Of a stretch of DNA of 64,000 bases, positions 52,840 through 63,930 are shown in pieces; positions within the stretch are counted from its first letter, which is position 1, and every line of letters starts with the position of its first letter. The notes beneath the pieces are model-generated. The model ran no database searches, was not told where the DNA came from, and saw only the letters and a program-made list of their open reading frames with translations. Both the position numbers and the translations under genes were made by a program. The stretch comes from Panicum virgatum (Eukaryota; Streptophyta; Magnoliopsida; Poales; Poaceae), in NCBI RefSeq assembly GCF_016808335.1, contig NC_053149.1:13691714-13755713 (forward strand). The letters run 5' to 3'.

Positions 52840-53621
52840 TCAGTAGTACCGGGCATCTGTTGAATCTAGCAGTAATGAAGATATCATTATTTTATCTACC
52901 ACAGCAGAGGTAGATGTCGCCGCTGATGCCAAAGGTGTGTTCTCACCGAGAACAGTATTGGACTGGCCCACAGTTAGAGCTGTGGTTGACTCAGAAATAG
53001 CTCCACTCTTCGACTTGTTCTTAGGCTTGAGTGCTTGGATACCAGTATATAGCCTGCATGTGGAGAAAAGATATGATAATCAGGGACGAGGCACTTCAGC
53101 AACAGATGTCATCTGAGATTTGACACATGTAATTGCCAACATTCCTTGCATGCTATATCCTAATATTTTTTGCCGTAATTAAAAAATGTTGAGGCTAGCC
53201 AAGGCTGGACATGAAATTGAAGGCTGACCTTGCATGCCGTGCATACTCGTCATACCAATACTCGTCATACCAAGGCTGGAGTAGTTTTCAAGTAGCATCT
53301 TTCTAGCTTGTTCATTGAGGGCAGATTCAGGAAATGGTTCAATCAGAAGGCATCTCACTACCTGGCATACAGGTGAACAAGCAGCTCATAATATGTCCTC
53401 ACATGTTGTAACAATAGTTTGACATCAGAGGTAAATCAGACCTAGCAGCTTACAGACACATCATGCAATTAGCAGCAAAACAGAACTAGGGCGTTGCACT
53501 TTCAGCTTACCAGAAGAATGTGTCTTAATCCAAGACTAGGATTCCAATCCTTCTTCAGTGTGTTCACACATCTCACCACTAGTTGCTATGTTTGGAAGGA
53601 AAATTTTTGTCAAGAAGAATC
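52840..53621 (-). pseudogene. UBC22: UBC22-like E2 ubiquitin-conjugating enzyme, 3' part
   Basis: Minus-strand exons with intact GT-AG borders: 53621-53511 (GFFLTKIFLPNIATSGE... then WNPSLGLRHILL), 53361-53229 (VVRCLLIEPFPESALNEQA), 53053-52840 (the ALKPKNKSKSGAISESTTAL tail, TAA-free to TGA). The E2 N-terminal half is absent. Lesions: a 2-nt deletion just before CVNTLKKD, which holds the usual active-site Cys region, and a duplicated TATGACGAGTAT word that disrupts the DEYARHAR segment. The likely parent is a UBE2S/UBC22-type E2, matched from memory of the family. Confidence 0.75.
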
Positions 53622-53951
53622 CTGTAGTAAGTAGAAAACCAAAGGCTTTAAGATAATGGCTTTACAAGAAATAAATTTACTAACAAAGATTCTGAAAGTT
53701 TCAAAAGGTAATAATCACGCGAAATCAAGAATCGTCCTCGGCCTCCAAGAACCGTCGAATCAAGAATCCATCTAGCGTTCGGGAAGGCCGGCGGTTGCTC
53801 CAAATCAAGAGAGATGCTATGACTGGAGAAGATCAGTTTGCATTATGATAATCAGCCTCTGCTCTCTATATTTTTCTACAAAATTAGATGAAGCATCCAA
53901 GCTACAGTAGTCCAGAAGCTAGCAACTACAACCTAGGAAGAAGTTGCATAC
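53622..53951. other. Spacer between E2 and CNGC fragments
   Basis: No further E2 or channel exons were found. The segment near 53715-53800 contains repeated AATCAAGAATC words, but no gene was recognised. Confidence 0.4.
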
Positions 53952-54198
53952 CTCTATTCACCAATGAGTGTTCCAAGTACCGAGTAAGGAGCTCCTCTCC
54001 ACAAACATCTCCATCATGGAACTGGGCCTTGCTTCCATCTGGACTGATGCTTTCCATCTTACCTCTCACTATGAAGACCATCTGGTCAACGGTACCACCT
54101 TGATAAAGAATGTCACTTCCACTAATATATAAGTTTTATCTTAATTTGTCACAGATAGCATCCCAGATAGGCCAATCCATCAAGGTGAACAACCGAAC
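53952..54198 (-). pseudogene. Cyclic-nucleotide-gated channel (CNGC19/20-like) exon
   Basis: One 247-bp minus-strand exon with a TTTGCAG acceptor and a GTATGC donor. It encodes part of the cyclic-nucleotide-binding domain: VRLFTLMDWPIWDAICDKLR, GSDILYQGGTVDQMVFIVRG, GDVCGEELLTRYLEHSLVNR. An in-frame TAA interrupts it at 54138-54136. No transmembrane or other channel exons were seen, so it is an isolated fragment. Confidence 0.75.
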
Positions 54199-55602
54199 CT
54201 GCAAATAAAAGGATAAAGTCAATCAATGCTTAAATGAAGCTAGATCCAAGTAATAGTGGTCAAGATTATAGAATAGTACGATGTGATATAAGCGCAAAAC
54301 TAGATACAAGCACGGTATCAAAAAACAACTTATTTGCTGAAATCAAACCATAAGGTAAGAAAACACACTGGTCAAAATTATAGTGCATGTCAATAGAGAG
54401 AAATGTCATTAGTTAGCATGGCTGAGAAGACCTTAAATTTAGAAGGATTATGCAGAACAATCTGAATAAAAGCACAAATTATAGGAGTGATTGCTACAGC
54501 ATATACTTATATCTCATTATCTCTATGGCCAGAAAAGGTAGGAAAGGTAACATCATTTTCAAATATAACAAAATTGATGCACAAATATCCCATGGGGTCC
54601 TTGCTGATGAGTGCTCAGATTTAAATATAACAAAGTATGGAAGTGCAAATGTAATCACTAGTCAGGTGCATGAGCCTTCAAAATATTTCATGTTATCTGA
54701 ACTATTCTGCGCAGGCAGATCAAAGATGGACATTGGTAAGGTATGCAGGCATTAACATGGCTACCAGTAGAACCTAGTGTACCATATTTGTAAGTAACAG
54801 GCACCATTTTGGATAATTGCATGGTTTCCAGGATGCAACATTGGGCACCAATGTCTACTGTAACATACATATAGAAGATACAATTACAATATAATGAATT
54901 TAAAATAAAACAAAATAATGCAGCCAAACCAATTCTTTACTTTTATAACACCAATATTCAAAAGATATGCAAGATTAATTTTACAAGTTCCTAGTATACT
55001 AAAAAGGAATACCTTGTTTTGTCACAGTTCATATGTTTATTAGTTGGTTTTCAGCATGTAACCATGCACAAATTAAACTGAACTCTAAAAAAGTAGTAGT
55101 AAGTACCAAATAATCCGTATATTCAAGGAATTTGCAGGCTCCACACATATTACACCTACAAATATGCATGATGAACTACTAAACTCTACCAGATTAGTAT
55201 TCTTTAGCTTGGACTTGGACCTGTATTTAGCAAGAGCAAGTATCTGTCACTAAGACCAAGAGATGGACCTGCTGATTTGCCGTTTACTAGTGCAGGCACT
55301 CGATGGCGAGCGAATTGGGGGGCTACCTCACGGCAGCGCGCTCTTCTACAGCGCATTCAGGGCGGTCGTTTCATCCCGAGACAGCGGCAAGGGATCTTGG
55401 GTTTCAAGAAACATGACTGATGCAACTAAGCTACCATATCAGGAACGCTTCCAGCGGCTGGCGCCCCCCACCGTCGGGATGCTCCTCACCAGGGCCTCCG
55501 TGGCTGGCGCCGCCGGCAAGTAGCGGACCCAAGAACACTACAAAAGCAAGACCGGATCCAAATCGAGAGAATAGAGGAAGGAGGAGGAGGGTGGCGCCTT
55601 AC
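54199..55602. other. Spacer; short unassigned plus-strand ORF
   Basis: Mostly AT-rich with no recognised exons. 55263-55523 (+) is an 86-codon ORF beginning MDLLICRLLVQALDGERI and may be an exon or chance. I do not recognise it. Confidence 0.35.
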
Positions 55603-55825
55603 CGGCGAGAAGGGGAGAAGGTAGCGGAGGTGGTTGCGCCGCGCCGTGACGCCGTCGCCTCCTAGGCCGCCAGGACGCCGCCTCGCCTCCGGCGCCGCCA
55701 GGTCGCGCCGCCAGGAGCCTCGAGTCGCGCCGCAAGGAGCTGGATCGATTCCTGGACCTTTGAGGTCCGGATCGATTCCGGCGCGGAATGGGCCGGAATG
55801 GCCCGTTTTCATTCCGAACTGGGTC
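55603..55825 (-). other. GC-rich 5'-exon-like segment (copy 2)
   Basis: Direct paralogue of 44257-44567 with the same order of words (GCCGCCAGGACGCC, CTCGAGTCGCG, GATTCCTGGAC). On the minus strand it ends at a donor GCCG|GTAAGG (55602). MULE B is inserted just upstream of it. Confidence 0.45.
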
Positions 55826-55834
55826 TAAACGAAC

Positions 55835-56208
55835 GGACTTTTTTCTTTTTTTATATTAAAAAAAATTAAAATTTCAAAAATATATGTCCGTTATGAAAAA
55901 TTTCAAAAATACCCCCGGTCGCCCTATGGGGAGCGACAGGCCCTAGATGTAATTTTTTTTCAAATTTGCAACGAGATCCATGGCCGAAAAAAAATGAAAG
56001 GGAGGCTGTCGCCCCCCCGGGCGACTGGGGCCACCTCAGGGGCGACAGGGGGCTGTCGCCCACCCCAGGGGCGACAGGGTCCCTCCCCCCTATATAAGCC
56101 CTGACCGCCATTCTCTTTGTCATTTGAGCCTAAAAATTCAGGAAAAAAGATAGGGGTGAGGAGAAGAAAAGCGGCGAAGCTCTGCCGAATTCCGCACTTG
56201 TGATCTAC
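55835..56208 (+). repeat. MULE B left TIR
   Basis: Inverse of 63511-63921. It carries CGACAGG/CCTGTCG palindromes, TATATAA at 56091-56097 and the leader ending CGCACTTGTGATC. The TATA drives the GRF/coiled-coil gene at 56507. Confidence 0.9.
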
Positions 56209-56506
56209 CAGTAATTTCCGTATGAATCTGTTGATATTGTATAACAATTTAATTTAATTAGCGGATTAGCTGAATTAGATTTGGTGCTTTAGAACATTCG
56301 TTTAGTATTACAATTTGAGTACTATTACAGACTTGTTTTCAAATTAATTTTGCATTAGAATAGAATTATGACAGTACCTTATTGATATTGCAGCATAAGA
56401 AAATAGAATAATGACAGTACCTATATTTTCACGCATCGATTTGGTATACGATATGTGCATTATTTAAATCACTGTTCGTCATTTGGCGCACCACACTATA
56501 GCGCCA

Positions 56507-57097
56507 ATGTCTTCGTCAGGATCAACCTAAATTCCGTGGAGCAAATGTGTAGCCACCGTACCTGAAGGAATTGATGTGCCAATGTGCTTCTGCGGTTCGT
56601 TATGCAAGTTCATGCAATCTGAGGTTTTAGGAGATGACTACGACATGATGTTTTTTTATGTGTGAGAACTACGAATATGATCCACCTAAGCGATACGGCA
56701 AAGACCGGACCAAGATAGCAGGACAACATACGCTATTTTTCTTTGTGACCTAACATTGAGTTATGATTCTAATTTTTGTTGGACAAAGTCTCCTCCGTCT
56801 CTTTGTGATTTTATGCAGTGGTTCGACACCGTGCAGTCGCAGCAGGCAAATGACTTTGTGGAACAACAAGCAAGGTGGGCTGCAGAACGGTAGCGCCGAA
56901 TGAAGCACGAGGAACAGCAAGAGGAGAAGCGCAAGAAAGAGCAAGAAGAGATCCGTAAGAGGATGGAGGAGGTGGATTGTAAGGCGGCGGCCGAACGTGA
57001 ACCTGACAGAGAGAGAAAGTGAGAGAGGGCACGCCGTGCGAAGGAAGCCGGGCCCGAAGCAATTAGTAAGTGCAAATATCATCGGTGCACTCAGTAG
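56507..57097 (+). pseudogene. GRF-type / coiled-coil gene of MULE B
   Basis: ATG 56507 with exon 1 to 56715 and exon 2 56819-57097. It has the same MCFCGSLCK and CENYEYDPPK words as in A. Damage: TAA replaces Tyr at codon 8, a 2-nt insertion in the T run before CENYE, and the exon-1 donor is AT instead of GT. In exon 2, TAG replaces Trp in the AAERW word and another stop lies near 57020. The acceptor (GCAG|TGG) is intact. Confidence 0.75.
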
Positions 57098-57584
57098 AGT
57101 AGTACCATGTAATCCCGGCATTTTACATTCCATAAGGCATGGTAGGTTTAGATGCAACAAGAAATTACCTTGTCGCGTGCACATGCCATTGCAATTAGTT
57201 GTTTATGTTTTCAGTTGAGAGCTTGACTCTGTGTGTTGTAACTTTTACCATTAATGTGCAGTTGTAGCCGGGAATCTATAAAATGTTTGAACTTGTCCTT
57301 AATATTTTCGGAGCTTTTCATGTCACTAGAATACTAAAAAACACACATTTAATTAATATAACGATAAGAAATAAGAACTAAGAAATGCATTACATAATGT
57401 GAATCATCAAATTTTACATCATAATACAACGATAATGAAACACACATCACACATGCAGTGGCATGGCAGAACCCGTTGCAAACTACGTTAAACAGATTCC
57501 GGACTAACCTAACATGCCTTAGGTAATTTAAAAAAAAACACAACAAACACAATGATGCAGCATGTCACTAGCACTAGGGTAGTC

Positions 57585-58290
57585 CTAGTAGCCGTACCCC
57601 CACGTAGCAAACTGCGTTGAGCCTTCTCCGCAGTATTCACCCATTGCAGGTGGTGCAAGCGATGGTGCCGGAGGCGCAGGGCCCTTCTTCTTGTGACAAG
57701 GGCAGTTGCAGTAAGGAATAGTGCATGGTTCATCCTGTGAACCGGCAGCATTGCTGGTATCATCATCTTCGTCGTCTTTGTTACCCTCGCTCACTTCCTC
57801 ATAATGGTTCACCTTGCATTCCAGATCAAAGATCTTTATCTGGAGGTACTCGATGAACTCCTGAACAGAATCAATTGATGCAGGATCGACCCACCTAGTA
57901 AAACCACAGTTTTCTGGAGCATCGGAAGACTGCAAAACAAATTTCATATAAGGTGTCTCATTGAAGATAAAGAAATGAAACAACCGAGTATTACCCATGT
58001 GTGTGGACATTTAAAGAAACGCCGACCGCCATCCATCCCGTCGGTGCACATCTGCACTAAGCAGTCCTCACCATGTCTGCATTTTGGCCACGGTTCTCTA
58101 CGGTTATCGTAATGTCGAAGAGGAGTTTCATTGGTAAATTCACTCTTGTGCTGTGGCGGAAACTCAAACACTGGTTCCGGAAAGGAATCAGGTCCAAGAG
58201 GCCCCCCCATATTATGGGGTCTCCCTTTCTTCCCCCTTTTCCTTTCCCAAAACCGTAGTAATTCTTCCCGCTAGACCCACCTCTAGACAT
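57585..58290 (-). pseudogene. GRF zinc-finger gene of MULE B, nearly complete
   Basis: ATG 58290 begins MSRGGSSGKNYYGFGKGKGG. A frameshift near 58210 moves to the frame with GPDSFPEPVFEFPP and the GRF half WPKCRHGEDCLVQ...GRRFFKCPHTW. A donor GTAATAC follows near 57997. Exon 2, starting near 57930 after TTTTGCAG, gives SSDAPENCGFTRWVDP, an acidic stretch, IPYCNCPCHKKKG and ends GYGY-stop at 57585. This copy keeps all four probable zinc ligands (C..H/C...C...C), unlike A. Confidence 0.75.
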
Positions 58291-59103
58291 TGGGTATACA
58301 ATGAGCTTTGGTGTTTGAGTGCTGCTGGGAGTTCACAAACTTCGGAGTATTTATAGGCGCACAAAGGTCTGATACCTAGAGTGTGGAGTGTAAATGCACC
58401 TAAAAAGCCTACATGACAACACAGTGAAGAGGCTAGCTGACCTAACACTGAAAAGGCTAGATTCAATTCTCGAAATGACTACTCGATGCATCTCTGTGCA
58501 TGCAGACTCACAGCACTACATTGCTGCCACTCGGTCGATCGCGCCTAGATGCCGCCTCCCCCACTACAAGCCACAGACCTTCGCTGTAGAATGACAGGTC
58601 CGTCATCCTCGCCAGAGAGACTGCTTTGAAGGTGAGCTGGTGTGGTTGTCGTGTTGTCACATCTTTTTGAAATGGTGGAAGGGCACTGCTATTGGGTTGT
58701 CATCTTTTGTCACGTATGTCTGGGCAAAATATGCGACATTTGGGAAATCCGTGATCGCCGTGCTGAGCAGTGACAACATGTGATCTCGTACTCGCAGCTA
58801 GATACACTATGGTTCCTATTTTGAGCTATTCGAGCGTGTAGTCGTCATCATCGTCGGCGGGATCTCGGCCGCTAATTCCTACCGCACCTAACTTGTCCTT
58901 CATTAAATCACGGAAAAAATTTACAAGAACTTCTCTTATTTCACGAGCATTATGGAACCCACAAACATAACAAGTTCACATCAATAGTATCTATAGAAAC
59001 AAATGACAAGTAAACTAGCACAATCATAAACATCGGATACAAATAAGTGGTCCACAGCTATCTCATTACAAATAAACATCAGAGATACAAACATCAGATA
59101 TAT

Positions 59104-59942
59104 CTAACCACCCCTAGGGCGTCGGACCCTCTTAGCCCTCTGCTGGGCACGGACATGTCCCTCGGAGTAGGTGAGAACATCCGGAGACCTCACCTGTCGC
59201 TCAGGTCGCGAAAGAGGCTGCGGCGTCTGCTGCTGAGAGATCCCAAGTGGTGCTCCTCCTAGCTGTGAATACCCCAAGACATTGGGGTCACCTTGCGCGG
59301 CAGGCTCTTCTGGAGTCAAGCTGTCGAGGTCGTCTAAGGTGAAGCCCTCGTTATCTGGTCGATAGGAGGAAGAAGAAGGTCCGGCGCCCGCATCGGGTAG
59401 AATCCTACGCATAAAATCTGGATGTTAGCGTATGCTCGTGTCTTTCATCATGACATGTAGAAACCGAAATATGAAACATAAACTAACCTGTGTAGGCCGG
59501 TATCTGTGGCCCCGGTACCATCCCTGGATACGGTCCGCCAACTGGTGCTGTCCCTCTAAACATTCCAGTATGGCCGAACGCAGTAGCTGGATCGTATCCT
59601 GTTTGTGATATTAGTAAATATATAGGAACACTTGATCTAATTTTAAAGAGATATGTACGTTACCTGCACTTGGGAAGAACTGCGACGTCTGCCCGTGCAC
59701 GGTCGACGGACATGGGATGACCCGTGGCTGTCTTCGTACTGCACACGGCTTCCCAAGTTGTGCACTACCTGACGCAACTGGTCACGCTGCCTCGACCATG
59801 CCTCTGTCTGCTCAAACTGGGTCATTGGGGATCCGGCACGTACCCTCGTCAGGTAAGTCGAGCAGTCCGTCTCCATCATGTTGCAAAGGTGAAACTGCAT
59901 CCATTCAGTAAAGGAACAGTTAGAAACACATGAATTATCTTA

Positions 59943-59984
<42 letters not shown>

Positions 59985-60558
59985 CAAGAGACTCACCGCG
60001 CCAGCTAGTGCCTCCACGTGGTGCCAGGCATAGCCATCCTGAGGCCTCGCCTGGTGTGGCTGCGGGTGAGTGTCAACATAAACCAGACGAGCCCGAGTCC
60101 GGGGTAAGTACCAGGTGAGGTAAGCCCTAAAGGAGCTGTCTGTGTGCGGTCCTGTTGGATGGACCAAGTGCTCGTCTGCCTGTTCCCATTGGTCCACCCA
60201 CGGCTACATCTTGGTGAGCCAATTATCAAAGCACGGCAAGCCACTCCTTGATAACCTACAAAAATGGACCACGAAAAATCATTAGATTCAACACGAATGT
60301 ATGAGCCAAGTTCATTCATAATTACCTGTGGTTCTGGCGACTGACACGCTCCAACGCGGTGGGCACCAGAAACTCATGGCGCTGCCCAAACTGTCTCCTG
60401 ACTCTCCAGGGGCAATATGCCTCAACCGCGATGTCATAAACCAGGACGGCTATAGTAAGCCATAGGCTCGCATTCGTGGAGCAGTGCGAAGACAGGCCTG
60501 CTGGTGCACGGGTAGCCACAGCCTTCCACGAGTAATTCTCGCCGATGGTCGTCTGAAC
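59104..60558 (-). pseudogene. PMD gene of MULE B, 5' half deleted
   Basis: The transposase 3' end is fused directly to mid-PMD sequence near 60545 (TTACTCGTGGAAGG). The retained part reads YDIAVEAYCPWRVRRQFGQR, then LERVSRQNHR before a GTAATT donor (near 60325). Later exons include VDQWEQADEHLVHPTGPHTD, FHLCNMMETDCSTYLTRVRA and the C-terminal exon ending RVRRPRGG (59104). An AT microsatellite (59947-59981) lies in an intron. The PMD N-terminal half found in A is missing here. Confidence 0.7.
59947..59981. repeat. (AT)n microsatellite in a PMD intron
   Basis: An uninterrupted run of TA dinucleotides, about 17 copies. The corresponding intron in A (48610-48640) has only a short TATATATA. Confidence 0.95.
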
Positions 60559-63143
60559 GTAGGAGGTGCTCCATCTCTGGGATTTCCGGAAGGACCGACG
60601 TCAGCAGCATCGTGAAGTATATTCTGAGGACACTTCTTGTAGTTGTGACCCAATGCTCCACATTGGCTGCAACGCTTTTGTGTCTTGCTTGCTTTGGACT
60701 CGTCCATACCATTCCGAATACGACGTGTCTGACAGCGGCCTTTGCCTTTCTTAGTGGCTGGATCAGGAATAAACATCTTATTCTCATTATCCTGAATGAA
60801 AGGCCCCACTATTCCAATCCCGTATACCTCATGTCCCCAGGTAGATACAGCTGCTTCCTTGCTGAAGTAAGGTGAAACAAATACTTCTGGCTGCAACCCA
60901 GACTCTGCACATGCCGCAATGTGATGCGAGCATGGCAAATGCAATAACTTAGGCTTCATGCAGGAGCAGAAGGCTTTGCCATCTACTGTAATCAAACTCT
61001 CCTGTACCACCCTATCTCTACGGATACCACGACCAGTTCTATCCTTGCATAGAACCTCAAATCTATGCTCCATTGTACCTGTCGATATGACGCGGTGCAG
61101 TTTCTCCTTTTCAATCTTCTCTTGCATATATTGTGTCACTCTTGTGCAAAACTAAATTTGGGAGTTGCTGATGTTTATGCTTGCAGCTATGTAACGCTCT
61201 CTGAAATACTTCATGCACCCATACATGATGAACTCAACAATTCCCACAAGAGGAAAGGCACGACAAGAACGCATAACCATATTGAAACACTCTGCATGGT
61301 TCGTTGTCTGAATACCATACCATATTCCGTTGGTATCATAAAGGAATGACCATTTCTCCTTAGGTGCACCTCGAATCCAGTGTGAAAATGGCTTCTCAAT
61401 TGAATCCCTAGCCTCTGCAGCCTGACTCGTGCCTGTTCCTGATGCCCTTACCTTCACTAGCTTTGCAGTCAACTGATCAAGCATCTGCCATAATGCATTG
61501 AATTTTCTCTGTTGATTTTGGGTGCACAACCTCTTAAATAGGTTCTTAAGATCCTTGTTCTTGAAGTGGTAATAGAAGTTTGCACCCATATACCTAATGC
61601 ACCACCTGTTTTGGACATCAGGCCACAATGGAGGCGTTGTCGCAGTTCCACGTTGCAATTTCAGTATTGATTGCAGCAGACCTGCATGCCTATCACTAAT
61701 AAGGCACACATCTGGACGTACAGCGACAACATGAACCTTCACTCGTTCAAGGAACTAATACCAACTGTCTAAATTCTCATTCTCATCAAATGCAAATGTG
61801 AGCGGAACTATTTGGTTGTTGCAATCTACCCCGATTGCGGTGAGTATCTGACCTTTATACCGTCCAGTCAGAAATGTGCCATCAATGCAGATCACCGGAA
61901 GACAACACTGAAATGCTCTAACACAAGCACCTATGCAAAAGAAGGCTCGTTGCATAATTCTTTGCCCCCTAGTCACGGTTGGTATGAGGTATGTGTCATA
62001 AAAGCTTCCAGAATTTCTAGCAGCAACCTGGGGTAACATACGAGGTAGGTTATCATATGATGCCTTGTAAGTGACGAACTGCATCTCGAACACCCTTTGT
62101 TTAGCACGCCATGCCTTCAAATAACTAATGGTGTACTGGTAAGTCTGCTCAATATGTCGAACAATCATTTTTTGCTCATAATTTAGGTTGTCCATAATCA
62201 ACCCATATATTTGATTTGCAACAAAGTCGCATGATATATTGCGATGCGAGGGAAGAACTTCTGACAGCAAACAAGTGTGCTCTGTCACAATGGAACATTT
62301 CCAGTTCGACTTCCATTTTCCCTTGAATGCATGTACTCGCCATGGACATCCATCATTCACACAATTCACCTCATATTCTTTACTGCCAGACTTTACGACT
62401 CTGAATTCTCGTTTCAATGATATTGTCCATAGTCTCACAGCATCTTTTACGGCTTCAATGTTTGGATATGTTGCACCTTGTACTACCTCATTCCCTCTGT
62501 ACTCTCACTCCTAATTTCGTACGTCTTCTGCGACATGACTACCAAAACCATGCTCCTTCCACTCTTTTTGCAATGAGTACTGCTCGTCATCAGATGAGCC
62601 CTCATATTCTTCCATCTCTATTGCGGTTTGGTCTTCTGCCTCCATCTCGTCCACAATGCTATGTATCATCTCTCCCTCATCAGCAAGGCCCTGTGGTCCC
62701 ATGTTTTGGTTCTCTATCTCTTCTGACTCATCTTGCTCAACATAATTGGTCTCTCTTCGAATACTCGGAGTTGCTTGATCTGCACCATGTTGGATTTCAT
62801 TTTGTGTCTTCTCCCGGATTTGAATAAGAATGGCCAGAGGCCACCCACGCTCTAGAGCTGCTTGCATATACTTCTGCCAGTCATCAGTGTTGTGTATAAT
62901 CATCAATTCCCATAAATCACTTTCTACCTCCCAATTAACAAGAGACTGGACGGTCATCACATGTGTCAATGGATCAACACGGAACCCACGCTGCAACCAC
63001 TTACATATGGAACCAAAACTCCTTTCCAGAGGTTTATCTATGGCGCTAGATGTGCACTTAAAGGCAGAAAGGTCTACTCTATTTGGCCCATACAAAACAT
63101 TGTAGTCACCATAAAATACTTGAAACTGCATCTTGCTCGACAT
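60450..63143 (-). pseudogene. MURA-like transposase of MULE B, core kept, four stops
   Basis: One continuous frame from ATG 63143 (MSSKMQFQVFYGDYN) to 60450. Domains: N-terminal region, DDE core with CIDGTFLTGRY (Asp codon 61881-61883) and LISDRHAGLL, SWIM finger (FCSCMKPKLLHLPCSH) and CCHC knuckle (CSQCGALGHNYKKC). Stops: 62511 and 62505 (in a linker), 61755 (TAG for Trp in SWYWFLE) and 61152 (TAG). There are no frameshifts, so this is the best-preserved transposase in the window. Its 3' end is fused to PMD sequence. Confidence 0.9.
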
Positions 63144-63510
63144 ATCTGTATATCACAGAATACTTATCGAGTTATACTCTTTACTTCACTACCTTATTCA
63201 ATAATCCGTAAAAACTAAGTATGAAATTCAACTACAACATATAAGTATTCATAACTACGTAATGACACTCAAATTCTATACTGCATATGCCAAATTCTAT
63301 TCTAAATCATAATTAATTTATAAACACGTCTCTAATAGTACTGCAATTGTAATAATAAATGCGTAGTACTAATTTTCTAAACTAATTTACTACTACGTAA
63401 CTAAAGTATCATTAAACTCCTACTTAAATGGTTCTACTATATCACTAATTAAATTAAATTACTCTACAATACCAATGGAAAAATACATAAACTAAATGTA
63501 CTAACCTGCA

Positions 63511-63921
63511 GATCACAAGTGCGGAATCCGGCAGGGCTTCGCCGCTTTCCTTCTCTTCACCCCTCTCTTTTTTTCTGGATTTTTGGTGGAATTTTCGGGC
63601 TCAAATGAGGAGGGAATGGGGTCGGATGCTTATATAGGGGGGGGGCATGGCCTGGTCGCCCGAGGGGGGGACGACAGGCCCCCCTGTCGCGCCTGTGGGC
63701 GGGGGCCACCGGTCGCCCGAGGGGGGGGGGGGACAGGCCCCCCCTGTCGCCCTATGGGGGGGCGACATGCCCCCCTTTCATTTTTTTCCGGCCAGGGACC
63801 TCGTTGCAAATTTGAAGAAAAAAAATTACATAGGGCGACCGAGGGTAGTTTTGAAAATTTTCAAAACGGACATATATTTTTGAAATTTTGACTTTTTTAA
63901 TATAAAAAAGAAAAGAACGCC
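63511..63921 (-). repeat. MULE B right TIR
   Basis: TATA (minus-strand TATATAA, 63630-63636) upstream of the transposase start. G/C runs around 63635-63770 contain CGACAGGCCCCCCTGTCG palindromes. The T/A-rich end finishes at 63921. Confidence 0.9.
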
Positions 63922-63930
63922 TAAACGAAC

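Larger units (their letters stand above)
55835..63921 (-). mobile_element. MULE 'B': inverted sibling of MULE A
   Basis: 8.09 kb, with a perfect 9-bp TSD TAAACGAAC at 55826-55834 and 63922-63930. Ends are GGACTTTTTTC and, reversed from the right, GGCGTTCTTTTC. Its gene order is the mirror image of A: GRF/coiled-coil gene on plus from the left TIR; transposase, PMD and GRF gene on minus from the right TIR. Confidence 0.93.

Noticed and set aside
55263..55523. 86-codon ORF as a real gene
   Set aside because: No domain, no supported splice context and no paralogue in the window; left as unassigned spacer.
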